Source: Pseudomonas sp. KUIN-1
GTDB lineage: Bacteria > Pseudomonadota > Gammaproteobacteria > Pseudomonadales > Pseudomonadaceae
Direction: 5' to 3'
NCBI RefSeq assembly: GCF_009176725.1
Contig: NZ_AP020337.1
Location: 5,382,001-5,446,000 of the forward strand
DNA length: 64,000 nt
Position 1 is the stretch's first letter; every line of letters starts with the position of its first letter. Shown here piece after piece: positions 18,628 to 26,596 of this stretch. The translations under genes were made by a program, and so were the position numbers. The notes beneath the pieces are model-generated. The model was given only the letters and a program-made list of their open reading frames with translations, searched no databases and was not told the DNA's origin.

Positions 18628-18643
18628 CTGTATATATATACAG
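18628..18643 (+). promoter_or_regulatory. LexA (SOS) operator of the bacteriocin operon
   Basis: CTGTATATATATACAG is a perfect 16-bp LexA box (CTGT-N8-ACAG with the ideal alternating AT centre). It lies about 75 bp upstream of the bacteriocin start, so the operon should be induced by DNA damage as for colicins. The P-box/PrtN-type control of P. aeruginosa pyocins is not evident. Confidence 0.88.
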
Positions 18644-18717
18644 CTATCTCATGCCTCGATACTATCCGTGCTGAGAGTTAGATTTAGCAAGGTGACCCAC
18701 AAATCAAGGAGAAAGAC

Positions 18718-20648
18718 ATGTCACAGAACGAGATTACACTGCCCCCTATCATCGTTACACCTGATCCACCACTGCCTCAGCCTCCAGGTCCTATTCCAGG
18801 AGGTGGTGTGATTGCCAAGCCGCTGCCATGGGACGGTAAAGTGCCTGCAGACGCTGAAATTGATAAGTTCTTTAGTCAGCAAGGAAAGGTGAGCAGTACA
18901 CGATTTCTGTGGTGGCAACGGTAGCCACTACTCAACGAAACATTGAGCAAGCCTTTACGGCCTATTTGCCGCAATTACCGGCAGACATTGACGCAGAAAT
19001 TGCTGCTGCAGTCGGGCCCAATCCTTTATCCGCACTTGAAAAGGCCAAAACTGAAAAAAGTGTGGTGGATAACCTGATCACGCAGAACACTGCAGAACTG
19101 GCAAATGCCAACGCAGCAGCCAGCGCTTTTTTTGGCAGAAATGTGTTGGCAGTAGAAATTAAAAAAAGCGCAGTAGATTTTGTAAATATCTTTCAATCAA
19201 GACAAGATCGTGGCACCCCGCTCGAGGTTTTCAAAAGTTGGGAAGCGTCAGCTACCGCCGCCTATGCTGCGAAAATTATTGAGGAGAAGATCCGAATACT
19301 CACGGAAAAGTCAGCTGCACTTTTACAGACCGTGGCTACGGCGCAGGCTGAAGAGGATGCTCGCATTGCTGCAGAGGCAGAAGCTAAACGTTTGGCTGAT
19401 GAAGCAGCGGCTGCAGAAGCCAAACGCTTGGCTGATGAGGCAGCGGCTGCAGAAGCCAAACGCTTGGCTGATGAAGCAGCAGCTGCGGAAGCCAAACGCA
19501 TTGCCGAAGAGCAGGCTCGTATTGCTGCAGAGGCCGTTCGGACAGCTAATACATTCCGTGCGCCTGGCCCGCTTTCAGCTACCGCTCCCGTTATCATGAC
19601 GGCTGCGGGAACGATTGCCGTTATCGAAGCAGCGACAGTTACCTTGCAAGCAGCTATCCGCTCCGCTGTTGCCGCGCTAACTAATTTAGCCGCTGGTACG
19701 GCTTCGGGGCTTTTGGTCGGCGTGTCAGCTTTGGTCTATTCACCCAAACTGGCTAACGGAGAGTTACCTGAGCGTTATGCTTTCAACACACCATTGTCGG
19801 ATCTGACGCCTGAGCTTGGTAAAGACTTGCCAGCGATTGCGGCATCTGGTGGTACTGTTGATTTGCCATTTCGACTTAGCTCTAAAACAGCAGCAGATGG
19901 GCAGTCTGAAGTTTTTGTTGTCAAGACCGATGCTTTGACAGCATCCTCGAAAGTAAGAGTGGTATCAGCTGTTCTTGATGTAGAGCAGAACACCTATAGC
20001 GTGACAACGGGAGATGTACCACCCAGGATATTGACTTGGACACCGATTGTCAGTCCTGGGAATAGCTCAACAACATCGCCTGCTGAACAGCCAGCTCCAC
20101 CCGTGTATACGGGGGCTGCAGTAACGCCCGTTGAAGGGAGGATAGATGCATTCCCGGCTGTTTCAGAAGCCAGTTTTGATGATTTCATTACGGTTTTTCC
20201 GGCAGACTCTGGTTTACCACCCATCTATACGATGTTCCGGGATCGGCGAGAAGATCCGGGCGTTGCAACAGGTGTCGGTCAACCTGTATCGGGGATCTGG
20301 CTAGGGGCTGCATCGCAAGGTGAAGGGGCTCCCATTCCATCGCAGATTGCTGATCAGCTTCGCGGCAAGGAGTTCAAGAACTTCAGAGACTTTCGGAAAG
20401 CTTTCTGGCTCGCTGTCGGTGCTGATCTAGAGTTGTCAAAACAATTCAAAGGTTCAAATAATACTCTGATTAAAGGAGGCACTGCGCCATTTGCAATTCC
20501 GAGCGAGCAAGTTGGAGGGCGTGGTCAATTTGAGATTCATCACGTCATACCTGTTCATCCAGCCGGAGCGGTTTACGATGTGGAAAACATGCGTATAATG
20601 ACCCCCAAACTACATATTCAAACTCACACCAAGAAAGAGGGATCGTGA
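18718..20648 (+). pseudogene. S-type pyocin (colicin E9-like HNH DNase bacteriocin), frameshifted
   Basis: An ATG with AAGGAGAAAGAC in front starts a Pro-rich N-terminus (MSQNEITLPPIIVTPDPP) that runs to FFSQQGKV and then stops at 18924. The next frame carries on as GEQYTISVVATVATTQ from about 18888, so one base has been lost at roughly 18880-18890. Repaired, the protein would be about 643 residues: Pro-rich leader and receptor/translocation domains, a coiled coil with three exact 12-residue repeats (AEAKRLADEAAA), and a C-terminal DNase domain like colicin E9 (QVGGRGQFEIHH, YDVENMRIMTPKLHIQTH) with the HH...N...H...H residues intact. The 579-residue second frame opens at an internal GTG (18909) with no clear ribosome-binding site. 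The immunity gene follows. Either a killing gene inactivated by mutation or, less likely, a programmed frameshift. Confidence 0.88.
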
Positions 20649-20649
20649 A

Positions 20650-20925
20650 ATGGAATTTAAAAATAAATATGAAGAGTATACAGAGGCTGAATTTTTAGCG
20701 TTTCTTGAAGAGTTTTTTGTCAACAAACAAAATCTAGAGGGTGATGAGTACGGACAGTACATAAGTAAGCTTGCTAAGCACTTTGATGACATCAGTGAAC
20801 ATCCAGAGAAGAATGGGCTTATTTTTTACCCCGCAGAAGGTGTAGAGGACAGTCCTGCAGGTGTATTAAAGGTTCTTAAAGAGTGGCGAGCCGCCAACGG
20901 TAAGCCAGACTTCAAAAAAGCTTAG
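20650..20925 (+). CDS. Colicin/pyocin DNase immunity protein
   Basis: 91 residues, acidic, of the Im2/Im9 family that binds and blocks HNH DNase bacteriocins. Typical features are EYTEAEFLAFLEEFF in helix 1, and HFDDISEHPEKNGLIFYPAEGVEDSPAGVLKVLKEWRAANG, containing the Tyr-Pro pair of the DNase-binding surface. It starts one base after the bacteriocin stop, hence coupled. The gene is intact although the toxin gene is frameshifted, which would protect the strain against related producers. Followed by a strong terminator at 21028. Confidence 0.95.
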   Translation: MEFKNKYEEYTEAEFLAFLEEFFVNKQNLEGDEYGQYISKLAKHFDDISEHPEKNGLIFYPAEGVEDSPAGVLKVLKEWRAANGKPDFKKA

Positions 20926-21027
20926 TTTAAGGAAATGCTGTTTTATTTATTGCCCGCTACAAATCAAGGCGTGAGGCTTGACGGAGTGAAAATGGAATAA
21001 ATCCACGGTTCCTCAAGTCAATTTAAC

Positions 21028-21062
21028 CCAGTTACCGAGTAAACTTCGGTAACTGGTTTTTT
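21028..21062 (+). terminator. Terminator of the bacteriocin-immunity operon
   Basis: CCAGTTACCGA (21028-21038) pairs exactly with TCGGTAACTGG (21046-21056) over a seven-base loop and is followed by TTTTTT. It is about 100 bp after the immunity gene. Confidence 0.9.
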
Positions 21063-21063
21063 G

Positions 21064-21206
21064 TTAGGCTTTGTACGTAAAGTATTGTCGCAAGCACCGC
21101 ATAGCACATGCCAATGAGACTATCGCCGCAAAACTTGTTGCGCGTTTATCGAAGCGCGTCAAGATGCGCCTGTTCTCCTTCAGCCAGCCGATCATCTGCG
21201 CCGGCA
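21064..21206 (-). pseudogene. IS5-family transposase, C-terminal remnant
   Basis: On the minus strand the DNA reads AQMIGWLKENRRILTRFD and continues KRATSFAAIVSLACAMR to a stop at 21064. This is the usual C-terminus of an IS5-group (IS427-like) DDE transposase. Only about 47 codons remain. Confidence 0.7.
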
Positions 21207-21286
21207 AACATCTCCGTTAGGCTTACCTGCCGCTGATCAAGTACCAGCATGCCGGCAGGGGCATCGGGGGTTTTGTGGTGGCTCAT
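21146..21286 (-). CDS. Small ORF of 46 codons, truncated by the IS5 remnant
   Basis: Starts MSHHKTPDAPAGMLVLDQRQ with a GGAAAAACC leader. Its second half (from about residue 28) is an out-of-frame reading of the IS5 fragment, so the native C-terminus is gone. The upstream leader shares CCCCCGTCCAC-ACCAGCTC with the gene at 16083-16403, which argues that the N-terminal part was once a real island gene. Function unknown. Confidence 0.35.
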   Translation of the reverse strand: MSHHKTPDAPAGMLVLDQRQVSLTEMFAGADDRLAEGEQAHLDALR

Positions 21287-21389
21287 GAGGTTTTTCCGTT
21301 GTTCGTGGAGCTGGTAGTGGACGGGGGCAACGTCACCCTATAGAACAGCTGCCTGCAAGCCTGCGAGTGCTGGATGGTTTGTAAAGCAT

Positions 21390-21638
21390 TTAGCACCTCC
21401 TGCGGGGCCTCATCTTCCACCAAAAAAAAGATGCTGTGATCACTGCGCCGATTACGGTTGCAGGTGCGACAACGAAGAGTCCTATGATGCCAAGGCCAAA
21501 GTCATCTGCCAGCTCAGCTCTTGATTTGGCTCCCGTGCTCGCCATTTCAAACATCATTGCCGCTTCGCAGAGCAACCAGTAGATTGATGGGAGTGCGATC
21601 AGGAAGGCCATTGTTGTAATTGCAGCGCGCTTCATCAT
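21390..21638 (-). CDS. Small membrane protein of unknown function
   Basis: 82 residues with two hydrophobic spans (about 5-28 and 50-72), a basic start MMKRAA and a basic C-terminus WWKMRPRRRC. GAGGAATGATG precedes or includes the start. No family recognised. Confidence 0.5.
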   Translation of the reverse strand: MMKRAAITTMAFLIALPSIYWLLCEAAMMFEMASTGAKSRAELADDFGLGIIGLFVVAPATVIGAVITASFFWWKMRPRRRC

Positions 21639-21689
21639 TCCTCTTTTTCCTTCCTGGCTGGATCAGCGACCCACCCTCTTAATTCTGCC

Positions 21690-21941
21690 TTACACGGTAA
21701 CGCGAGGCCTGACCTCGACAGAGCTTTCCACTTTGGCAGCCAACTCGTCATAGACTGTAATGCTCAACACCTCACACGTTCGTAGGGCGAATAGGTAGCC
21801 CAGTTCCCACATCACAGCACTGTGCATCAGCTCTGTCCCGTGCTCGTCCATCTTGAGCTCCAATTCAGCGTGACGCTGTTGCGCTGCGGCGATCACCTTG
21901 GGGTCGTCTTGTTCGATTTGGATCAGGGTGGTGGTTGCCAT
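21690..21941 (-). CDS. Hypothetical island protein
   Basis: 83 residues from the ATG of MATTTLIQIEQDDPKVIAAA; the frame extends upstream but the GAAGGGA ribosome-binding site selects this start. Mostly helical and acidic, with HAELELKMDEHGTELMHSA. Not recognised. Confidence 0.5.
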   Translation of the reverse strand: MATTTLIQIEQDDPKVIAAAQQRHAELELKMDEHGTELMHSAVMWELGYLFALRTCEVLSITVYDELAAKVESSVEVRPRVTV

Positions 21942-22077
21942 GTATTCATCCCTTCGATTGGGTGGATCTGCGTGCCGAAAGTGGCCTGTCTTTACGGCCT
22001 CGGCCCAGCGCATGGCTGGGCTTGGGCGTACCTGGGCGCTTTCCTATGCTGGAGCGTTGACTCAGGATTTTGCTCGG

Positions 22078-22374
22078 CTACCTGCCCGTGTCGCTCAACA
22101 CCCCTTCACGGTCTGCTTGTGCGGCGTCGTAGATGTCATACAGCTTTAAAGCTTGGGCTGGCGTGATGTTGCCACCTACCTCCAAGCCTCGCACCAAACC
22201 TTTCGCATATGTATGGTGCTGCCACACCTCTGCGTCGGTTGCCGCCTGTAGGATTTGGTCCCGCCGCACCTCCAGCTCGTTGTGAAGATTCCTGTGAAGA
22301 CTCATGTCACCGATGTCAGTTTGAGCAAATTCGGGGGAACGATGGATCTGGTTGCCAGTTATGTCAGTATTCAT
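22078..22374 (-). CDS. Hypothetical island protein
   Basis: 98 residues, starting MNTDITGNQIHRSPEFAQTD. Predicted helical; the C-terminal half (GLEVGGNITPAQALKLYDIY) looks like a small helical domain. The function is unknown. It is in the same orientation as its neighbours, so this could be one long leftward transcription unit of small accessory genes. Confidence 0.5.
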   Translation of the reverse strand: MNTDITGNQIHRSPEFAQTDIGDMSLHRNLHNELEVRRDQILQAATDAEVWQHHTYAKGLVRGLEVGGNITPAQALKLYDIYDAAQADREGVLSDTGR

Positions 22375-22455
22375 TCTCTAATTACCAATTAGTGATGCAG
22401 CGATTTTTTATTGAAGATCGGCTACAACTGCTATTGAGCCTCATTTTCCGTGGAT

Positions 22456-22812
22456 TCAGTTCTGATTGCGCAGGGCTGCGCTTGCCATCCCTGCAATGTC
22501 TGCTTTCGCAAGGTTTGCGGCGTGCTTCAGCCAGAGAGGGAAAAATTGATCGAAGGTAAATTCGATCACCTTGTCTTCGTCCAGCGAATCGGACGAACCG
22601 AAGTCTATAAACTCGGCCGTGTCACCAACACGGCAAAGCCCGTACTCGTTTTTCTGGTGAAACCATGACAAAAAAGCCTCGGCCGGGCCGTGTTCCACCG
22701 TCACAGTGAAGCTGTCGAATTCAGGCCCGCTGTAGAAGTCAGCGGGGTCATCGCAGGGTTCGACGTTCTCGACATGGCGAATTGTTGCCCGAACAAAGCT
22801 ATCCAGAATCAT
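22456..22812 (-). CDS. Hypothetical island protein
   Basis: 118 residues from MILDSFVRATIRHVENVEPC. Acidic, mixed alpha/beta pattern, with FDSFTVTVEHGPAEAFLSWF and VIEFTFDQFFPLWLKHAANL. The frame extends 25 codons upstream without a better start. No known domain. It lies downstream of the broken PIN-domain gene. Confidence 0.5.
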   Translation of the reverse strand: MILDSFVRATIRHVENVEPCDDPADFYSGPEFDSFTVTVEHGPAEAFLSWFHQKNEYGLCRVGDTAEFIDFGSSDSLDEDKVIEFTFDQFFPLWLKHAANLAKADIAGMASAALRNQN

Positions 22813-22893
22813 GCGGTTTTTTCCTCTGTACCTACATGCGGTGTCGATCGCAGCTGCCGACGACACAAGATGTAGTGTCGCCGGCAATTACCG

Positions 22894-23394
22894 CTACCGG
22901 ACCTTGGAAGCCGTCGGTATGTGCTGAAGAGTGGCCAAGTCGCTGTCCAAGGACCAGACAAAAATTTCGGTCATCGGGAAGCGTGCTACGCATTTCTCGT
23001 ACTCTTTGATAATGCTCATATCGCCAAAGCTTGTGCCTTCATTGGTTCTGGCAGGCGATTTGTTCTGACCGGCCTTTTCAGGGAACTCCGCCAACTAGCC
23101 CATTACATCTGCCGTATTGGGAAACTCCGTTAAACGATAAGGAGGTTCATCACTAAAGGCTGCCGCCACGGCTTCGCAAAAACGCTGTGCCGTTTCGCGA
23201 CGGACCGAACCATTGCCGTTCTGGGCAATATGGTTGCCGGTTTCCAGAATAGTCGCCATTGGTAGAATGAAGGTGCAGTTGATAGCGGCGTATTCTCCAA
23301 AAGCAGTTACGACCGCAGCCGCATCCTGACTTCGTCCAGGCACCTTCAGCAAATTGAGAAGCACGCTAGTGTCGATCAGACAGACCGCACTCAT
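22894..23394 (-). pseudogene. PIN-domain nuclease-like protein interrupted by an amber codon
   Basis: Starts MSAVCLIDTSVLLNLLKVPG, a PIN-like opening with the first catalytic Asp. The frame stops at a TAG (23095-23097) after ADVMG, then continues in the same frame as LAEFPEKAGQNKSP to TSFGDMSIIKEYEKC and VWSLDSDLATLQ, which carry the later acidic residues. The TAG probably replaced TGG (Trp), so this is a nonsense mutation and not a gene boundary. The truncated product lacks half the active site. It overlaps the ATPase gene by ATGA, so the two formed one operon. Confidence 0.75.
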
Positions 23395-23774
23395 AGAGAG
23401 TCTCCCTGCATTCGCTTCAGCCAAGCCAGCGCATTCTGGCGCTTCTGCTCCACCGTAATTGGCGATTTCACAAAGCGATCCACCACCCCGCGAGTCACTA
23501 GCTCGCCTAGTGGTCCTTGGGAGACCAATCCGGCGTAGTCCTCCAGATCGGCAAGGCGAACCAAACGGCTATCCCCGTCTTGCGGATCGCGGTAGCAAAA
23601 CATTACGTCTCCCAGCGCACTGTCGGGCAGGGCATCCATCAATGCCGGATTATGCGTGGTTAAGAGTAGGCGCACGTTACGTAGTTCGGCCTGTTCACGC
23701 ATGGTGCTCAGCAGTTGCTTGGCCCTGGAGGGATGCACACCGTTATCGACTTCCTCAAAGTTCGTGGAGGCAAA
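23391..23774 (-). pseudogene. AAA/ABC-type ATPase, C-terminal fragment, cut by IS66
   Basis: Begins in an open frame at the IS66 junction with NFEEVDNGVHPSRAKQLL, a Walker B-like segment (EEVDNG) of OLD/SMC-like AAA ATPases, followed by VRLLLTTHNPALMDALP with the switch His, and a helical tail. The Walker A half is missing. With the overlapping PIN gene it forms an ATPase plus nuclease pair, a layout common among anti-phage and abortive-infection modules; that role is inference. Confidence 0.75.
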
Positions 23775-23775
23775 G

Positions 23776-24304
23776 AAAGTGCAGCCTCAAGGCAAAACGG
23801 GCCGCGCCGATGCTGCACTGGCATGCATTAAACAAACTGTACGGCATCGAGCGTGAACTCAAGGATGTCAGCGATGAGCAGCGTTACATCGGCCGTCGGG
23901 AAAAAAGCCTGCCTGAGTTGGCGAAGCTGAAAGCATGGATGGAAAAAACGCAGCCGCAGGTCACGTCGCAAAGTGCCTTGGGTAGAGCGGTGAGTTATCT
24001 GGCCAACAACTGGACCCGGCTGGAGCGTTATATCGAAGCTGGTTTTTTACCCATCGATAACAACGCTGCCGAAAGAGCAATCAGGCCGTTTGCCATAGGA
24101 AGAAAAGCCTGGCTGTTCAGCGATACGCCCAAAGGCGCCACAGCCAGCACCCAGATCTATAGCTTGGTCGAGACCGCCAAACTCAACGGCCAAGAGCCTT
24201 ATACGTGGCTGCGCCACGTACTTGAGCGTTTGCCACATGCCTCGTCGGTAGAAGACTACGAAGCGTTGTTACCGTGGCACTGCTCGCCAGAGATGCCTCG
24301 CTAA
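23776..24304 (+). pseudogene. IS66-family transposase (TnpC), C-terminal fragment with frameshift
   Basis: Starts in one frame with VQPQGKTGRADAALACI and continues in the next frame as NKLYGIERELKDVSDEQRYI, showing a shift near 23830. It then covers the TnpC C-terminus, including GFLPIDNNAAERAIRPFAIG and LERLPHASSVEDYEALLPWH. It is a different IS66 member from the copy at 17291. The 5' part is missing and the junction falls inside the ATPase gene. Confidence 0.85.
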
Positions 24305-24706
24305 ACCCAGTCCTCATTTTTTGCCAGGTGGGGTTTGTGGCGCGGATACATTTCCTCCATCGTTGGGCGACGCAGATCGTTGCGCAGCTTGGGATGCCTG
24401 GCCAGCACTACCGACAATCGACCCTCGCCGTCCTCAACCAGCTCAATCAAGCGCTTAAGCCCTGTCAAGATGTGGCCGTTGAGGTCATGGGCCTCATCGA
24501 CGAACAGGGCCACTGGGCGTTTGTTCACCCTGCAAGCTGCTGGATACGCTTGTCACCCAGGTTGACCAGTAGCTGCACGGTGGCGAAAGCTATGTATCGG
24601 GTGACGCTGGATACTCCGGTGTGGCCAAGCGACCGGAGCATGCAAGCGCTGCCATCTGAGGATGAGGTGCTGCCGTCTCCCCAGGTGGCGGCAAAGACTG
24701 TCTGGT
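24301..24706 (-). pseudogene. Transposition-helper ATPase (ExeA/TniB-like) fragment, frameshifted
   Basis: The minus strand reads TVFAATWGDGSTSSSDGSA and VTRYIAFATVQLLVNLGDKR in one frame, then after a shift near 24530 NKRPVALFVDEAHDLNGH and TGLKRLIELVEDGEGRLSVV. VDEAHD is a Walker B motif typical of the AAA ATPases encoded with Mu/Tn7-like transposases. Both ends are truncated: one by IS66, the other at the effector gene's stop codon. Confidence 0.65.
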
Positions 24707-26257
24707 TCAGTCAGGAACGACTCTAAAGGCATAACCAGCGATATTTTTGTCGTCAAGCCTGTCTCTGTTCATGGGATGCACAGGTTTGCTCGCTAGGTGT
24801 TCAGCAAGTTTCTTCATATCCATGAACCTCAGGGCTTTATTTCCCTCTTGGCTATAAGGCTGCAATATGTCTGTCGATTCACCCGCCAGGCCGATCACCT
24901 GCTGATGCGGATTACTCAGTGACAAATCTTCACCAAAAAGGCAAGACGTCGGGTCGTCCGGGTAATCTGCCGCATCCCTGAAGTCCTGAGACTCAGCATC
25001 GGCCTTCGAAATCGTACGCAGTTGTCTGAATTGTGAAGTGATAGAGCGTAGTACTGCGTGGATGTCGGCCACAACTTCCGGCCGAGACGACGGGTCGGTT
25101 ATAAAGGCTTCAACGACCCTTTCTACCTCCGCTTCAGGGTTCAGCCTAAGCAAACGCACTCCGTAAGCAACGTTATTTTCGTTGTCCTCCCGCTCCGGCA
25201 TTACCGGCAACGTCCTGACACGCGTGTCACCTGCTCGGCTTGGGAAGACCGAGCTCGACTCGGTAGTGGCCTGACGCGACGCCAGCATGCGATTCAGCGC
25301 AACATTGAGGTTCAATACGGGGTTATTCACCAAGGTCAACTCCTCTGGTATATCGGGGTCAATGCCCACACTTTCTAACACGCGCCTCAAATCTGGGGGT
25401 GCCGGTTGAAACGAATGTATATAGCGGCCAAGGGAGGTGCTCAGGCGCTCCATATCCACTCCCGCTTGAGTCAATCTGCGCAGGGCTTCGTCAGTGTCAG
25501 TCTGGTTGGCACTACGATTACGCCTCTCAGCATCGGCGAGGCGTAGTGACTCCAGCTGGTTGAGGTCTTGAGGATGCCTGTCGACCGATGTACTAGAAGT
25601 CGCCTGGCTCGAAGACGATGTTTGACGCGGTGCCATCCATCCAGTGAACCGCCCAAGTAACGTACGCTGACTGCTTCTCGATGATGAAGCTACGGGGCGG
25701 GAAGGGGCTGGCGAAAGTATCGGTGCTAACGCTCTCTGAGTTCTCTGTTGGTGAACCACCTGACGAAGCGTTTGACGGAGCTCGTTAGCGAGCACCGAAT
25801 CACTGCTGATTCCATTCGTATGCATGTCAGGAAAATGCTGAAGCAAGATATTCCATTCGACTCGAGAAAAAGCTACCGCGTTGTTATCCATTACATTTCT
25901 GAGCATGGTGCGAACACTATTAAGATTAGCGCCCGCCCTGACCAACTCCTGAACGATGCGCTCTGCAACGATGCGCTCTGCCGGTTGTGCCTCCGGCGGC
26001 TGCCTGGGCTCTACAGGCGGAGTGCCACGCTCGGCACTGGCAGACGTCGTCTCCTGCCATTCTCTGGTTTGTCGCGACAACGCGTTGGATCGTAGCAGCC
26101 TCCTCCCGGATACTGTCGGGGATTCGGGCCGCAACTGCGGACTGTTCGTCAAGTTCGCACCGCTACTGGAGTCACGTTCGCGCTCCGTTACTGGCTCGTC
26201 GTCTGCGCGCCAACGCCAAAAAAAGTTTGATGGCCCTGCTCCGTTGATACCCGACAT
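24707..26257 (-). CDS. hopAB1: HopAB-family type III effector (AvrPtoB/VirPphA-like)
   Basis: 516 residues from MSGINGAGPS, the HopAB N-terminus (AvrPtoB begins MAGINRAGPS); the five extra upstream codons are not used because GGAGAG sits just before this ATG. A Ser/Pro/Gln-rich secretion region comes first, then the first kinase-binding domain (MLRNVMDNNAVAFSRVEWNI), a second target-binding domain (VLNLNVALNRML), and the C-terminal U-box-like E3 ligase domain (about 410-516; ISKADAESQ to AFRVVPD). HopAB proteins are delivered into plant cells by the Hrp system and block immune receptor kinases. Against AvrPtoB from memory, the E2-binding residues F479 and P533 are kept but F525 is His (LAEHLASKP). 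An hrp box is present upstream. A 15-bp tandem duplication encodes AERIV twice. Family firm; the subgroup is from context. Confidence 0.93.
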   Translation of the reverse strand: MSGINGAGPSNFFWRWRADDEPVTERERDSSSGANLTNSPQLRPESPTVSGRRLLRSNALSRQTREWQETTSASAERGTPPVEPRQPPEAQPAERIVAERIVQELVRAGANLNSVRTMLRNVMDNNAVAFSRVEWNILLQHFPDMHTNGISSDSVLANELRQTLRQVVHQQRTQRALAPILSPAPSRPVASSSRSSQRTLLGRFTGWMAPRQTSSSSQATSSTSVDRHPQDLNQLESLRLADAERRNRSANQTDTDEALRRLTQAGVDMERLSTSLGRYIHSFQPAPPDLRRVLESVGIDPDIPEELTLVNNPVLNLNVALNRMLASRQATTESSSVFPSRAGDTRVRTLPVMPEREDNENNVAYGVRLLRLNPEAEVERVVEAFITDPSSRPEVVADIHAVLRSITSQFRQLRTISKADAESQDFRDAADYPDDPTSCLFGEDLSLSNPHQQVIGLAGESTDILQPYSQEGNKALRFMDMKKLAEHLASKPVHPMNRDRLDDKNIAGYAFRVVPD

Positions 26258-26318
26258 ATATAGACTCTCCACTCATGATTTCATGGCTGCGGACTGTTCC
26301 GTCCTCCGCAATTGGACA

Positions 26319-26347
26319 TGAGTCGGCGATCGGACAAGAAAGGTTCC
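26319..26347 (-). promoter_or_regulatory. hrp box (HrpL-dependent promoter) of the effector gene
   Basis: On the minus strand GGAACC (26347-26342) is followed after 16 bases by CGACTCA (26325-26319), close to the consensus GGAACC-N15/16-CCACNNA with one mismatch. The box ends about 60 bp before the hopAB ATG, the expected distance for an ECF-sigma HrpL promoter. Expression is therefore expected in planta or in hrp-inducing conditions. Confidence 0.88.
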
Positions 26348-26465
26348 ACTGATGCGTATCGGGGTCTGGCGAGCAATGGAACAGGGAAGTCAGTTAAGCG
26401 CAATTTTCTGATGGTCAGTGCATCGTTGGGGAATTGTATCCGCAGCCATGCTTGAATTTGCGTCC

Positions 26466-26495
26466 ATGCATAGGGATTTCAAAATGCCTATGCAT
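26466..26495. promoter_or_regulatory. Inverted repeat of unknown role upstream of the effector
   Basis: ATGCATAGG (26466-26474) and CCTATGCAT (26487-26495) are perfect inverted copies 12 bases apart. A third partial copy, CATAGGGATGCGTAGG, follows near 26530. It could be a regulatory site or relic; nothing else is visible between the hrp box and the attachment repeat. Confidence 0.3.
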
Positions 26496-26596
26496 CAAGT
26501 TGATGCTATGAAAAAGGCTTCATGTCTTCATAGGGATGCGTAGGCAGACCTACGTTACTCTACAGACGGTTTTATTAAGCTTGCGTTTATAGGCAG

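Noticed and set aside
19262..19597. 111-codon antisense ORF in the bacteriocin
   Set aside because: Ser/Ala-rich mirror of the EAKRLADEAAA repeats; artefact of the repeat.
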